DNA of 16,040 bases from an uncultured Amylibacter sp. (GTDB lineage: Bacteria > Pseudomonadota > Alphaproteobacteria > Rhodobacterales > Rhodobacteraceae), in NCBI GenBank assembly GCA_938001995.1, contig CALLAV010000036.1, positions 1 through 16,040 of the forward strand, written 5' to 3'. Made by a program: the position numbers and the translations under genes. The notes under the pieces were generated by a model. The model saw nothing but the letters and a program-made list of their open reading frames with translations. It ran no database searches and had not been told where the DNA came from. Position 1 is the first letter of the stretch, and each line of letters begins with the position of its first letter. Shown here one piece after another: positions 6,867 to 14,356 of the stretch.

Positions 6867-7133
6867 TTACTTCTTAGCGGTCGTTTTCTTTGCGCCTTTG
6901 GCTTCCAGCGCATCAATTCGCGCCATCAGCGCTGCGTTTTCTTCGCGCGCCTTTTGCGCCATTAAGCGCACCGCATCAAATTCCTCACGGCTTACAAAAT
7001 CCCGATCCGCCAGCCAGCGGTCCATCCAGCTTTTCATGGCTGTTTCCGCTTCGGTCTTGGCACCCTGCGCCACGCCCATTGCGTTGGTCATCACTTTGCT
7101 GATGTCTTCAAAGAATTTGTTCTGGGTCTGCAT
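6867..7133 (-). CDS. UbiK/BMFP-domain accessory factor (YqiC-like)
   Basis: This is an 88-residue small protein of the BMFP family. An N-terminal amphipathic part starts 'MQTQNKFFEDISKVMTNAMG', then comes the conserved 'VSREEFDAVRLMAQKAREEN', a C-terminal coiled coil to 'IDALEAK', and a Lys-rich tail. Enterobacterial UbiK binds UbiJ and helps aerobic ubiquinone biosynthesis; in alphaproteobacteria the family is widespread but less studied. The frame is open further upstream, but that extension lacks family character. ATG 7133 has AAGGGGG (7139-7145) at good spacing. A sigma70-like promoter lies at 7165-7194. The gene is divergent from lgt. Confidence 0.82.
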   Translation of the reverse strand: MQTQNKFFEDISKVMTNAMGVAQGAKTEAETAMKSWMDRWLADRDFVSREEFDAVRLMAQKAREENAALMARIDALEAKGAKKTTAKK

Positions 7134-7164
7134 AAGCGCCCCCTTATCATAGCTGCGTTCCCTT

Positions 7165-7194
7165 GTTATATGGGGATCAAACAGGCAATTGCAA
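7165..7194 (-). promoter_or_regulatory. candidate sigma70-type promoter for the UbiK-like gene
   Basis: On the minus strand, TTGCAA (plus 7189-7194) and TATAAC (plus 7165-7170) are separated by 18 nt, giving a leader of about 25 nt. It lies in the 109-nt divergent region shared with lgt. Confidence 0.45.
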
Positions 7195-7242
7195 AGCCCA
7201 AAGGCGCGACCCATCGCCCCGATTGGCAGATAAGAGCATAAT

Positions 7243-8136
7243 ATGATCGCGGCCCTTCCCTTCCCCAATATCGACCCGATCTTGTGGAGCATCGACATCG
7301 GTGGCTTCACTCTGGCCATTCGCTGGTATGCGCTGGCCTATATCGCTGGGTTCTTGCTGGCATGGTGGTGGGCCAACCGCGCCATTCGCAACGGGCAGCT
7401 TTGGGCGGGTGATACCGCCCCCATGACGCTCAAACATACTGAAGATTTCCTCACTTGGGCCATCATTGGTGTTATTGCAGGCGGTCGTTTGGGCTGGGTT
7501 TTGTTCTATTCGCAGGGCGCGTGGCTCGATGATCCCACAATGATCTACAAAGTGTGGGAGGGCGGCATGTCCTTTCACGGTGGCATCCTCGGCATCGTTG
7601 TCGTCACCATCCTATTCGCGCGCAAATACGCGATTCCTATGTTTTCCCTGTCGGACGTTCTGGCATTGGGTGCGCCCATTGGCCTGGGCCTGGGGCGTCT
7701 TGCGAACTTCATCAATGCTGAATTGTGGGGCAAGCCGACCACTGCGCCTTGGGGCGTCGTCTTCCCTAACACGCCTGATTGTCCGTTGACGTGGCTCGAA
7801 CCCGTTTGTGCCCGCCACCCTTCGCAACTCTACGAAGCGATCCTTGAAGGTGTCGTGCTGTTTATCGTTATTGCCTATCTTGCGTACCGACGCGGCTGGC
7901 TTAAAACACCGGGGGCGCTAACAGGTGTCTTTTTCATCGGCTACGGGGCGGCGCGCTTCGTAGTGGAGTTCTTCCGCCAGGGCGACGCCCAATTCACCAA
8001 TGCAACGAACCCATGGGGCCACATCCTGCGGCTTGGCGATAATGTGGACAGCATCGGCTTTACCATGGGCCAACTTTTGTCCCTGCCAATGATCGCTTTT
8101 GGTGTGATCCTTCTGGTCTATGCCCGCCGCAAATGA
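7243..8136 (+). CDS. lgt: prolipoprotein diacylglyceryl transferase
   Basis: This 297-residue inner-membrane enzyme transfers diacylglycerol from phosphatidylglycerol to the lipobox cysteine of prolipoproteins, the first step of lipoprotein maturation. The full family signature GRxANFxNxExxG is present as GRLANFINAELWG, with Arg152, Asn155 and Glu160. Other conserved elements are 'GGRLGWVLFY' and the motif 'MSFHGGILG' with His112. Seven hydrophobic segments and the late 'GYGAARFVVEFFRQGD' also fit. The ATG has AAGAG 6 nt upstream. The stop overlaps the start of the methyltransferase gene (ATGA), giving an lgt-midA-like-pgeF chain. Confidence 0.96.
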   Translation: MIAALPFPNIDPILWSIDIGGFTLAIRWYALAYIAGFLLAWWWANRAIRNGQLWAGDTAPMTLKHTEDFLTWAIIGVIAGGRLGWVLFYSQGAWLDDPTMIYKVWEGGMSFHGGILGIVVVTILFARKYAIPMFSLSDVLALGAPIGLGLGRLANFINAELWGKPTTAPWGVVFPNTPDCPLTWLEPVCARHPSQLYEAILEGVVLFIVIAYLAYRRGWLKTPGALTGVFFIGYGAARFVVEFFRQGDAQFTNATNPWGHILRLGDNVDSIGFTMGQLLSLPMIAFGVILLVYARRK

Positions 8137-9185
8137 CTGCGCTTAATGACATCCTTTTGCGCCAAATCGCGCGACTTGGCCCCATGACTGTGTCCGAGTT
8201 TATGGCCCAGTGCCTATATCATCCTGAACACGGATATTACACCAACGCGGCCCCATTGGGTGCAAAAGGCGATTTTACCACCGCGCCCGAAATCAGCCAG
8301 ATGTTCGGCGAATTGCTCGGACTATCGCTCGCGCAGGCCTGGCTGGATCAAGGGGCCCCCGCCCCGTTTTGCCTTGCCGAGCTTGGCCCCGGATCGGGTC
8401 AATTGATGTCTGACGTGCTTCGTGCGACCAAATCGGTTGCTGGATTTCACGCCGCCATGCGCCTGCACCTGTGCGAGGTAAACCCGAACCTCAAGGCAGA
8501 GCAAGCCAGCCGCCTGCCCAACCCAACATGGGTTTCTGACACCACCAACCTACCTGACCTGCCCTTGTTTCTTATCGCAAACGAGTTCTTTGACTGCTTG
8601 CCGATTAATCAATATGTGGCCCGCGAAGATGGATGGGATGAAACCATCATTGCGGCTAAGGACGACAAGCTCACCTTTGCCCGACGCCCCGCAGGTGCGG
8701 TGGAAACCGAATTGCCCGACGCCCCTATTGGAACAATCGTTGAGCTGTCCCCATCGGCAAACGCAATCGCCCAAGACATCGCCAGCATCATCGCCAGAAA
8801 CGGCGGCTGCGCGTTGATCGTGGACTATGGCAATGCCGGTGGCGGCGATACGTTGCAAGCCTTGAAGAAGCATACCAAAGTGGATCCGCTACACGATGTA
8901 GGGCAATCTGACCTTACCGCACACGTGAATTTTGCTGCCCTGCGCGATGCATTGAGCGATGTGCAAACCAACGGCCCTGCCCCCCAAGGCGCGTTCTTAG
9001 AGCGGCTTGGCATAACAGCCCGTGCGCAGCAACTCGCACAGAATCTATCTGGCGATGCGCTCGAATCCCATATTGCAGCCCACCGCCGCTTGACCCATCC
9101 AGACGAAATGGGTCAACTCTTTAAAGCATTCGCCATAACACCAATTGGCGCACCAACACCCGCAGGTTTCCCAGATGACCCTTGA
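8133..9185 (+). CDS. class I SAM-dependent methyltransferase, MidA/NDUFAF7 family
   Basis: This 350-residue protein belongs to COG1565 (MidA, NDUFAF7). N-terminal 'GPMTVSEFMAQCLYHPEHGYY' and 'GAKGDFTTAPEISQMFGELLG' are diagnostic. 'LAELGPGSGQLMSDVLRA' is the SAM-binding motif I, and 'IANEFFDCLPINQYV', 'IVDYG' and 'DPLHDVGQSDLTAHVNFAAL' follow in the usual order. The mitochondrial homologue methylates an arginine of complex I subunit NDUFS2 during assembly; the bacterial substrate is not settled. It is complete and of normal length. It overlaps lgt by 4 nt and pgeF by 11 nt, implying translational coupling. Confidence 0.92.
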   Translation: MTALNDILLRQIARLGPMTVSEFMAQCLYHPEHGYYTNAAPLGAKGDFTTAPEISQMFGELLGLSLAQAWLDQGAPAPFCLAELGPGSGQLMSDVLRATKSVAGFHAAMRLHLCEVNPNLKAEQASRLPNPTWVSDTTNLPDLPLFLIANEFFDCLPINQYVAREDGWDETIIAAKDDKLTFARRPAGAVETELPDAPIGTIVELSPSANAIAQDIASIIARNGGCALIVDYGNAGGGDTLQALKKHTKVDPLHDVGQSDLTAHVNFAALRDALSDVQTNGPAPQGAFLERLGITARAQQLAQNLSGDALESHIAAHRRLTHPDEMGQLFKAFAITPIGAPTPAGFPDDP

Positions 9186-9930
9186 TGTAATTACATCCAC
9201 CGCTCTGCCCCCCAAACACGGCTATTTTTGCCGTGCTGGGGGTATTTCAACGGGGATATATGCGGGGCTGAACACAGGTCTTGGCTCTAATGATGATCCT
9301 GCGAACGTTTTGCACAATCGCGCCCTTGTGGCGCAGCACCTTGGCGTGACGCTCGAAACCCTTGGCGGTGTGCATCAAATCCATTCGCCCACCGTTCACA
9401 TCGCAACACCTGAAACCATAACCGATCGCCCAAAGGCCGACGCGCTTGTAACCAATCACAAAGGTCTCGCGCTGGGTGTGTTGGCCGCAGATTGCGCCCC
9501 GATCTTGTTTGCGGATGCAGATGCGGGCGTTATCGGTGCGGCGCATTCGGGTTGGAAAGGCGCCGTGGGCGGTGTCATGCAATCCACTATCGCTGAAATG
9601 ATCAAGCTCGGTGCTGCACGTGAAAACATCACGGCCGTTGTCGGCCCCTGCATTTCCCAAGCCAACTACGAAGTCGGACCAGAGTTTCTGGAACAGTTCA
9701 CGGATGAAAACCCAGACTTCAGCCGCTTTTTCACCAATGGATCAGGCGACCGTTATTTGTTCGACCTGCCAAGTTTCTGCCTGCACCAGTTACGCGCCGA
9801 AGACATCGGTCACGCCGAATGGGTTGGTCATTGCACTTATGCGGATGAGAATCGGTTTTATTCTTACCGTCGCACGACGCACCGCAAGGAATCGGACTAT
9901 GGGCGCATGATTTCGGCCATTGTATTGTAG
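9175..9930 (+). CDS. pgeF: PgeF/YfiH-type laccase-domain protein (peptidoglycan editing factor)
   Basis: This 251-residue protein is of the multicopper-oxidase-like laccase domain family (COG1496). The zinc-binding His-Cys-His set is visible: His67 in 'GVHQIHSP', Cys107 in 'AADCAPIL', His124 in 'GAAHSGWKG'. The C-terminal 'FYSYRRTTHRKESDYGRMIS' closes the domain. Members of the family are reported as purine nucleoside phosphorylase/deaminase enzymes and as peptidoglycan editing factors that prevent misincorporation of serine. ATG 9175 is chosen over an in-frame TTG at 9145, because the family N-terminus begins with 'LDVITS' and the further extension is not protein-like. It overlaps the upstream methyltransferase by 11 nt. 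Confidence 0.92.
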   Translation: MTLDVITSTALPPKHGYFCRAGGISTGIYAGLNTGLGSNDDPANVLHNRALVAQHLGVTLETLGGVHQIHSPTVHIATPETITDRPKADALVTNHKGLALGVLAADCAPILFADADAGVIGAAHSGWKGAVGGVMQSTIAEMIKLGAARENITAVVGPCISQANYEVGPEFLEQFTDENPDFSRFFTNGSGDRYLFDLPSFCLHQLRAEDIGHAEWVGHCTYADENRFYSYRRTTHRKESDYGRMISAIVL

Positions 9931-10174
9931 CCAAATCAGAAACAATGTGACGAGTCTTGGGCCCTATTTGCCTCAATCGAAGACGAGTGGGAACGCTATT
10001 TTCCGTCACATCCCCAAACAAATAAGGGTTAACGAGCCCTTTCAATGTTCGACACAATTCAATCTAAACTATTTGAAGAATTCACAATCATACCGTTTTC
10101 CGGCGCATTTTCCGCCCGTATCGCCCTCTAAAACTCTCCTTAACGAAATGAAATAAATGCGCAGGAGCAGAGCA

Positions 10175-10243
10175 ATGAAAAATAAACGTTGGATGAAATG
10201 GGTTCTTAAAGAAGCTGCCGACATGTCCAAAGGCGACAAGTAG
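10175..10243 (+). CDS. 22-residue micro-ORF, hypothetical
   Basis: The ORF is ATG plus 21 codons and TAG. AGGAG (10163-10167) sits 7 nt before the ATG, as strong a ribosome binding site as any in the window. The peptide begins MKNKRWMKWVLKEAAD and is basic and amphipathic, with Trp at positions 6 and 9. A strong terminator follows at 10291-10320, and 244 nt of leader without another gene precede it, so it looks like its own transcription unit. I do not recognise the family. It could be a small membrane-associated peptide or a leader peptide. Confidence 0.5.
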   Translation: MKNKRWMKWVLKEAADMSKGDK

Positions 10244-10290
10244 GATTTACCGCACCCGTCTCTCTCCCAAGACTTGGGTGCCCAAAAGAA

Positions 10291-10320
10291 AACCCCGCGT
10301 TTCTCCCACGCGGGGTTTTT
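10291..10320. terminator. strong bidirectional terminator between the micro-ORF and the Lrp gene
   Basis: A perfect 10-bp stem, AACCCCGCGT (10291-10300) with ACGCGGGGTT (10308-10317), has a 7-nt loop and T runs on both strands. It serves the micro-ORF on plus and the Lrp-type gene on minus. Confidence 0.88.
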
Positions 10321-10339
10321 CTTTGCCTGGAATTTGGGA

Positions 10340-10837
10340 TTAGTCGTCTTTGGAACGCTCTTCGAGCACACTAAACGGGACACCCGGCGCGTCTTTGGCC
10401 CCGCGAATGACCAGCGATGTTTTCACACTCGCCACATTGTCCGCCGCCGTTAGCTCATTGGTCAAAAATGTCTGGAACGACGTTAGATCGGGTGCCACGC
10501 ACTTTAGAATGAAATCGATCTCACCGTTCAGCATGTGACATTCGCGAACGAGCGGCCATTCGCGGCAGCGGTCTTCGAACGCGCTTAGGTCCACTTCGGC
10601 CTGACGGCTAAGCGCGACCATTGCAAAAACCTGCACCTCAAAGCCCAATTCGCGTGCGTCTACATCCGCATGATATCCACGAATGAAGCCGCTTTCTTCT
10701 AGCGTGCGCACACGGCGTAGGCATGGCGGCGCGGAAATGCCCACGCGCTTGGCCAACTCCACATTGGTCATACGACCGTCTGCTTGCAGTTCCGCCAGAA
10801 TCTTACGATCAATTGGATCGAGCTTAATGGTTGGCAT
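10340..10837 (-). CDS. Lrp/AsnC-family transcriptional regulator
   Basis: This 165-residue regulator starts 'MPTIKLDPIDRKILAELQAD'. The helix-turn-helix is 'NVELAKRVGISAPPCLRRVR' with 'LEESGFIRGY' after it. The RAM ligand/oligomerisation domain covers about residues 65-150, with 'ECHMLNGEIDFILKC' matching the family. The frame is open further upstream, but ATG 10837 has GGAGG just before it and gives the standard N-terminus. It is divergent from trxB across 218 nt. Repeated TTGCGCAA elements at 10910 and 10931 lie there and probably control this gene, trxB or both. It ends at a bidirectional terminator. Confidence 0.92.
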   Translation of the reverse strand: MPTIKLDPIDRKILAELQADGRMTNVELAKRVGISAPPCLRRVRTLEESGFIRGYHADVDARELGFEVQVFAMVALSRQAEVDLSAFEDRCREWPLVRECHMLNGEIDFILKCVAPDLTSFQTFLTNELTAADNVASVKTSLVIRGAKDAPGVPFSVLEERSKDD

Positions 10838-10891
10838 GGTCCCTCCGGTTTTCGACGCGCATTGGCTGATCCGCGTCACAGTCGCGGCAAA

Positions 10892-10947
10892 TTACGCAAA
10901 ACACACGGTTTGCGCAATAATATTTCGCACTTGCGCAACATTATTTC
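10892..10947. promoter_or_regulatory. repeated TTGCGCAA operator between the Lrp gene and trxB
   Basis: TTGCGCAA occurs at 10910-10917 and 10931-10938, exactly 21 bp apart and on the same helical face. Each is followed by an AT-rich ATTATTTC-like stretch (ATAATATTTC, CATTATTTC). A related TTACGCAA lies at 10892-10899. TGCG...CGCA arms around 10911-10929 form an imperfect dyad. Lrp-family proteins bind phased sites with AT-rich centres, so autoregulation by the adjacent gene is the simplest reading. Confidence 0.55.
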
Positions 10948-11055
10948 TTAACAGCGGCCAAATCGTTCAAGCCGACGTGAAAATCCGTCCCTTTCCCTCC
11001 CTCACAAGCCCACGTATACAGGCGCAAACTGTTTTTCTGCCAAGGATTCCCACCT

Positions 11056-11997
11056 ATGTCTGACACCCGTCACACCCGCCTTTTAATCATCGGCTCTGGC
11101 CCCGCAGGATACACCGCTGGCGTTTACGGCTCGCGCGCGATGCTGAACCCGATCCTTGTTCAAGGTATCGAGCCAGGCGGTCAACTGACCACCACAACCG
11201 AGGTCGAAAACTGGCCCGGCGATACAGAGGTCCAAGGCCCCGACCTGATGATCCGCATGGAGGCCCATGCAAAGGCAATGGGCACTGAAATCATCGGTGA
11301 CATCATCAACGATTTGGACCTGTCCAAACGTCCCTTCACCGCCACAGGTGACAGCGGCACAGTCTATACCGCAGATGCCGTGATCCTTGCGACGGGCGCG
11401 CGGGCCAAATGGCTGGGCCTTGAATCTGAGGAGAAATTCAAAGGGTTTGGCGTGTCTGCCTGCGCCACATGCGATGGCTTCTTCTATCGCGGACAGGAAA
11501 TTGTGGTTATCGGCGGGGGCAACACCGCCGTTGAAGAGGCGTTGTTCCTGACGAACTTTGCATCCAAAGTGACTTTGATCCACCGCCGCGATGAATTGCG
11601 CTCTGAAAAGATCCTTGAGGATCGTTTGATGAAGAACCCAAAGATCGAGCCGCTTTGGTTCCACGAGTTGGAAGAAGTGATCGGCGAAGACAATCCGCTG
11701 GGCGTTGAAGCGGTTCGCGTGAAACACACCAAAACAGGCGAGATCACAGAAATTCCCTGTAAAGGTGTGTTCGTTGCTATCGGCCACGCCCCTGCCAATG
11801 AACTGGTGATTGATACGCTGGAAACCCATATGGGTGGGTATGTTGTGACCAAGCCTGACAGCACGGAAACGTCAATTCCGGGTGTGTTCGCCGCGGGTGA
11901 TTTGACAGACCATAAGTACCGCCAAGCGGTGACATCCGCAGGCATGGGCTGCATGGCCGCACTGGAAGCGGAACGTTTTCTAGCTGAAAACGAATAA
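11056..11997 (+). CDS. trxB: thioredoxin-disulfide reductase
   Basis: This 313-residue NADPH-dependent flavoprotein reduces thioredoxin in the cytoplasm. The FAD-binding motif '[18 protein letters not shown]' is at the N-terminus. The redox-active CATC (Cys136, Cys139) lies in '[13 protein letters not shown]'. The NADPH-binding '[20 protein letters not shown]' with '[11 protein letters not shown]' follows, and a second FAD contact '[16 protein letters not shown]' is at the end. Length and order match the low-molecular-weight class. ATG 11056 has AAGGA about 10 nt upstream. It is divergent from the Lrp-type regulator and followed by a hairpin at 12051-12089. Confidence 0.97.
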   Translation: MSDTRHTRLLIIGSGPAGYTAGVYGSRAMLNPILVQGIEPGGQLTTTTEVENWPGDTEVQGPDLMIRMEAHAKAMGTEIIGDIINDLDLSKRPFTATGDSGTVYTADAVILATGARAKWLGLESEEKFKGFGVSACATCDGFFYRGQEIVVIGGGNTAVEEALFLTNFASKVTLIHRRDELRSEKILEDRLMKNPKIEPLWFHELEEVIGEDNPLGVEAVRVKHTKTGEITEIPCKGVFVAIGHAPANELVIDTLETHMGGYVVTKPDSTETSIPGVFAAGDLTDHKYRQAVTSAGMGCMAALEAERFLAENE

Positions 11998-12050
11998 TCG
12001 AACTCCAACATTAAGCATGGTGGCATTTCTTTGATGCCATACAGATTTTG

Positions 12051-12089
12051 ACGCCGAGCCCTTAAAATATGGGGTTCGGCGTTTGTTTT
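12051..12089 (+). terminator. terminator after trxB
   Basis: ACGCCGAGCCC (12051-12061) pairs with GGGTTCGGCGT (12072-12082) with one G-T pair, followed by TTTGTTTT. A smaller hairpin, TGGCAT/ATGCCA (12021-12026/12034-12039), lies between it and the trxB stop. Confidence 0.78.
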
Positions 12090-12182
12090 GGTGCAAAAAC
12101 CCCCGTTGCATCATTGTCACGCCCCTAGAAATCAAAATTTGAGCACATATTTTCCTTTGTAGCGATGGGCATCTATGCAATG

Positions 12183-12198
12183 TGTTCACGCGTGAACA
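12183..12198. promoter_or_regulatory. perfect 16-bp palindrome upstream of the HTH-Sat-CysC frame
   Basis: TGTTCACGCGTGAACA is a perfect palindrome ending 24 nt before the TTG at 12223. A partial extra copy of the right arm, CGTGAGTA, lies 18 bp further on (12209-12216). Size and symmetry fit the operator of a dimeric winged-helix regulator. The nearest such domain is encoded at the start of the frame that follows. Confidence 0.55.
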
Positions 12199-12222
12199 TA
12201 CTTTGATTCGTGAGTACCTGAG

Positions 12223-14292
12223 TTGCAAAGCGCAAAAGCCAAATTTGAAGACGAAGACCAGCTCTTCCGACTTCTACGCCAGCTTGATCTGGCCTCTGAT
12301 GCCTCACAGCGCGCTCTTGCCGCTGCGATTGGGGTGTCATTGGGTCGGTTGAACGCTTTGATCAAATCCGCGATCGATACAGGCCTTGTTAAGATCAGCG
12401 ACCGTGCTGGCCCTGACAAACGCCAACGCTTCACATACTCCCTTACCGTTCGCGGGGCCGCTGAAAAGATGCGGCTGACTGACAGATTTCTGGCACGGAA
12501 ATTCGCTGAATATGACGCGATCCATGCTGAATTAACCGGAACCACCAGCGGATTGGTTCCGCTAAAACACAGGACTATTATGATGGAAAATAACCTCGCC
12601 CCAATCCCAGAGCTGTATGTTTCTTATGACAGCGCACAAAAACTCAAGGTCGAAGCAGCTGATCTGGTCAGCCATGATCTGACACCCCGCCAAATCTGTG
12701 ATTTGGAATTGTTGATGAACGGCGGCTTCAACCCGCTCAAAGGCTTTTTGAGCGAAGAAGACTACAACTCTGTTGTTGAAACAATGCGCATGACGGACGG
12801 CTCGCTTTGGCCAATGCCGATCACGCTCGATGTGTCCGAAGAGTTTGCTGGCTCCATTGAAATCGGCCAAGATATCGCTTTGCGCGACCAAGAAGGCGTA
12901 ATTTTGGGCACGATGACCGTGACCGACCGTTGGGAGCCAAACAAATCCCGCGAAGCCGAGATGGTTTTTGGCGCAGACGACAGCGCCCACCCTGCTGTAA
13001 ACTACCTGCACAACACCGCGGGTAAAATCTACCTCGGTGGTCCCGTGACAGGCATTCAACAGCCCGTCCATTATGATTTCCGCGGCAGTCGTGACACGCC
13101 AAATGAATTGCGTGCTTATTTCCGCAAAGTGGGCTGGCGCAAAGTGGTTGCGTTTCAAACCCGTAACCCGCTGCACCGAGCGCACCAAGAACTGACGTTC
13201 CGCGCGGCAAAAGAGGCGCAGGCCAACCTACTGATCCACCCCGTTGTGGGCATGGGCAAACCTGGCGACATCGACCATTTCACGCGGGTTCGTTGCTATG
13301 AAGCGGTGCTTGATCAATATCCAGCGTCCACAACATCCATGTCTTTGCTGAACCTTGCCATGCGCATGGCTGGCCCACGCGAGGCTGTTTGGCACGGCTT
13401 GATCCGCAAAAACCACGGCTGCACCCATTTCATCGTGGGTCGCGATCACGCGGGTCCGGGCAACAACTCGCAGGGTGAAGATTTCTATGGCCCTTATGAT
13501 GCACAGGAATTGTTCCGCGAGCACCAAGAAGAAATGGGCATCGAAATGGTGGACTTTAAGCACATGGTTTACGTGCAAGAACGTGCACAATACGAACCTG
13601 CGGACGAGATTGAGGACCGTGAAAACGTCACAATCTTGAACATTTCAGGCACAGAGTTGCGTCGTCGTTTGTCCGAAGGTCTGGAAATCCCAGAGTGGTT
13701 CTCGTTCCCGTCTGTTGTGGCTGAACTGCGCAAAACCAAACCGCCACGGGCCAAACAAGGCTTTACCGTGTTTTTCACAGGCTTCTCTGGCTCTGGCAAA
13801 TCGACGATTGCAAATGCGTTGATGGTAAAGCTGATGGAAATGGGCGGTCGCCCGACCACCCTGCTGGACGGTGATTTGGTTCGTAAAAACCTGTCATCAG
13901 AGCTGGGCTTTTCAAAAGAGCACCGCGATTTGAACATCCGTCGCATCGGCTATGTCGCATCCGAGATCACCAAAAACGGCGGCATTGCCATTTGTGCACC
14001 CATCGCGCCCTATGCCACAACCCGCCGCGCTGTTCGCGAAGATATCGAACAGTTTGGTGCGTTCCTCGAGGTACACGTTGCCACTTCGATCGAAGAATGC
14101 GAACGCCGCGACCGCAAAGGCCTTTATAAGTTGGCGCGGGAAGGCAAGATCAAGGAATTCACAGGTATTTCTGACCCTTATGATGTTCCAGAAAACCCAG
14201 AACTGCGGATCGAAACCGAAAGCGCAGATGTGGACAACTGTGCGCACCAAGTTCTTCTGAAACTGGAAAGCATGGGCCTGATTGCTGCCTAA
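12223..14292 (+). CDS. winged-helix domain fused to bifunctional sulfate adenylyltransferase / adenylylsulfate kinase
   Basis: The frame encodes 689 residues. Residues 121-689 are a normal Sat-CysC: ATP sulfurylase with 'QTRNPLHRAH' (Gln312-His321) and 'GRDHAG' (406-411), then APS kinase with P-loop GFSGSGKST (520-528). Together they turn sulfate and ATP into PAPS for sulfate assimilation or sulfation. Residues 1-105 form a winged helix ('SQRALAAAIGVSLGRLNALI', then 'FTYSLTVRGAAEKMRLTDRF' and 'ARKFAEY'). They resemble the MarR-type EPS-associated regulators, which are normally separate proteins. No stop separates the two parts. The only start giving the whole winged helix is TTG 12223, with a weak ribosome binding site. 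ATG 12580 and ATG 12583 follow AGGA (12571-12574) and would give the usual enzyme alone. Both forms may be made. The enzyme call is very sure; translation of the fusion is inferred. Confidence 0.9.
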   Translation: MQSAKAKFEDEDQLFRLLRQLDLASDASQRALAAAIGVSLGRLNALIKSAIDTGLVKISDRAGPDKRQRFTYSLTVRGAAEKMRLTDRFLARKFAEYDAIHAELTGTTSGLVPLKHRTIMMENNLAPIPELYVSYDSAQKLKVEAADLVSHDLTPRQICDLELLMNGGFNPLKGFLSEEDYNSVVETMRMTDGSLWPMPITLDVSEEFAGSIEIGQDIALRDQEGVILGTMTVTDRWEPNKSREAEMVFGADDSAHPAVNYLHNTAGKIYLGGPVTGIQQPVHYDFRGSRDTPNELRAYFRKVGWRKVVAFQTRNPLHRAHQELTFRAAKEAQANLLIHPVVGMGKPGDIDHFTRVRCYEAVLDQYPASTTSMSLLNLAMRMAGPREAVWHGLIRKNHGCTHFIVGRDHAGPGNNSQGEDFYGPYDAQELFREHQEEMGIEMVDFKHMVYVQERAQYEPADEIEDRENVTILNISGTELRRRLSEGLEIPEWFSFPSVVAELRKTKPPRAKQGFTVFFTGFSGSGKSTIANALMVKLMEMGGRPTTLLDGDLVRKNLSSELGFSKEHRDLNIRRIGYVASEITKNGGIAICAPIAPYATTRRAVREDIEQFGAFLEVHVATSIEECERRDRKGLYKLAREGKIKEFTGISDPYDVPENPELRIETESADVDNCAHQVLLKLESMGLIAA
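12537..12561 (+). promoter_or_regulatory. hairpin at the HTH/Sat junction, upstream of an internal ribosome binding site
   Basis: CGGAACCA (12537-12544) and TGGTTCCG (12554-12561) form a perfect 8-bp stem with a 9-nt loop. It ends 9 nt before AGGA (12571-12574), which lies 5 nt before ATG 12580 and 8 nt before ATG 12583. The codons here (residues 106-120) encode an apparently non-conserved linker, so the structure may act at RNA level on internal initiation. Confidence 0.4.
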
Positions 14293-14313
14293 TTGTGGTA
14301 AATTTTACCTTTC

Positions 14314-14344
14314 AAAAAACCCGGCAATTTGTCGGGTTTTTTAT
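14314..14344 (+). terminator. terminator after the sat-cysC frame
   Basis: AAAACCCG (14316-14323) pairs with CGGGTTTT (14333-14340) around a 9-nt loop. The A and T runs on both sides extend the stem and supply the U tract. Confidence 0.85.
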
Positions 14345-14356
14345 TAAATATCGCTA

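Noticed and set aside
10029..10145. Two TTAACG half-sites considered as CtrA boxes
   Set aside because: The full TTAA-N7-TTAAC pattern is absent at both; half-sites are too common to call.
9920..10156. 78-codon plus-strand frame after pgeF
   Set aside because: It overlaps the pgeF end, has no ribosome binding site, and its composition looks like translated AT-rich leader. The micro-ORF downstream is better supported.
11083..11829. 248-codon minus-strand frame opposite trxB
   Set aside because: It lies wholly within the trxB coding region, shows no family motif and has Cys/His/Phe-rich composition typical of a shadow frame.
12562..13188. 208-codon minus-strand frame opposite sat
   Set aside because: It is a shadow of the strongly conserved ATP sulfurylase frame, with no recognisable domain.
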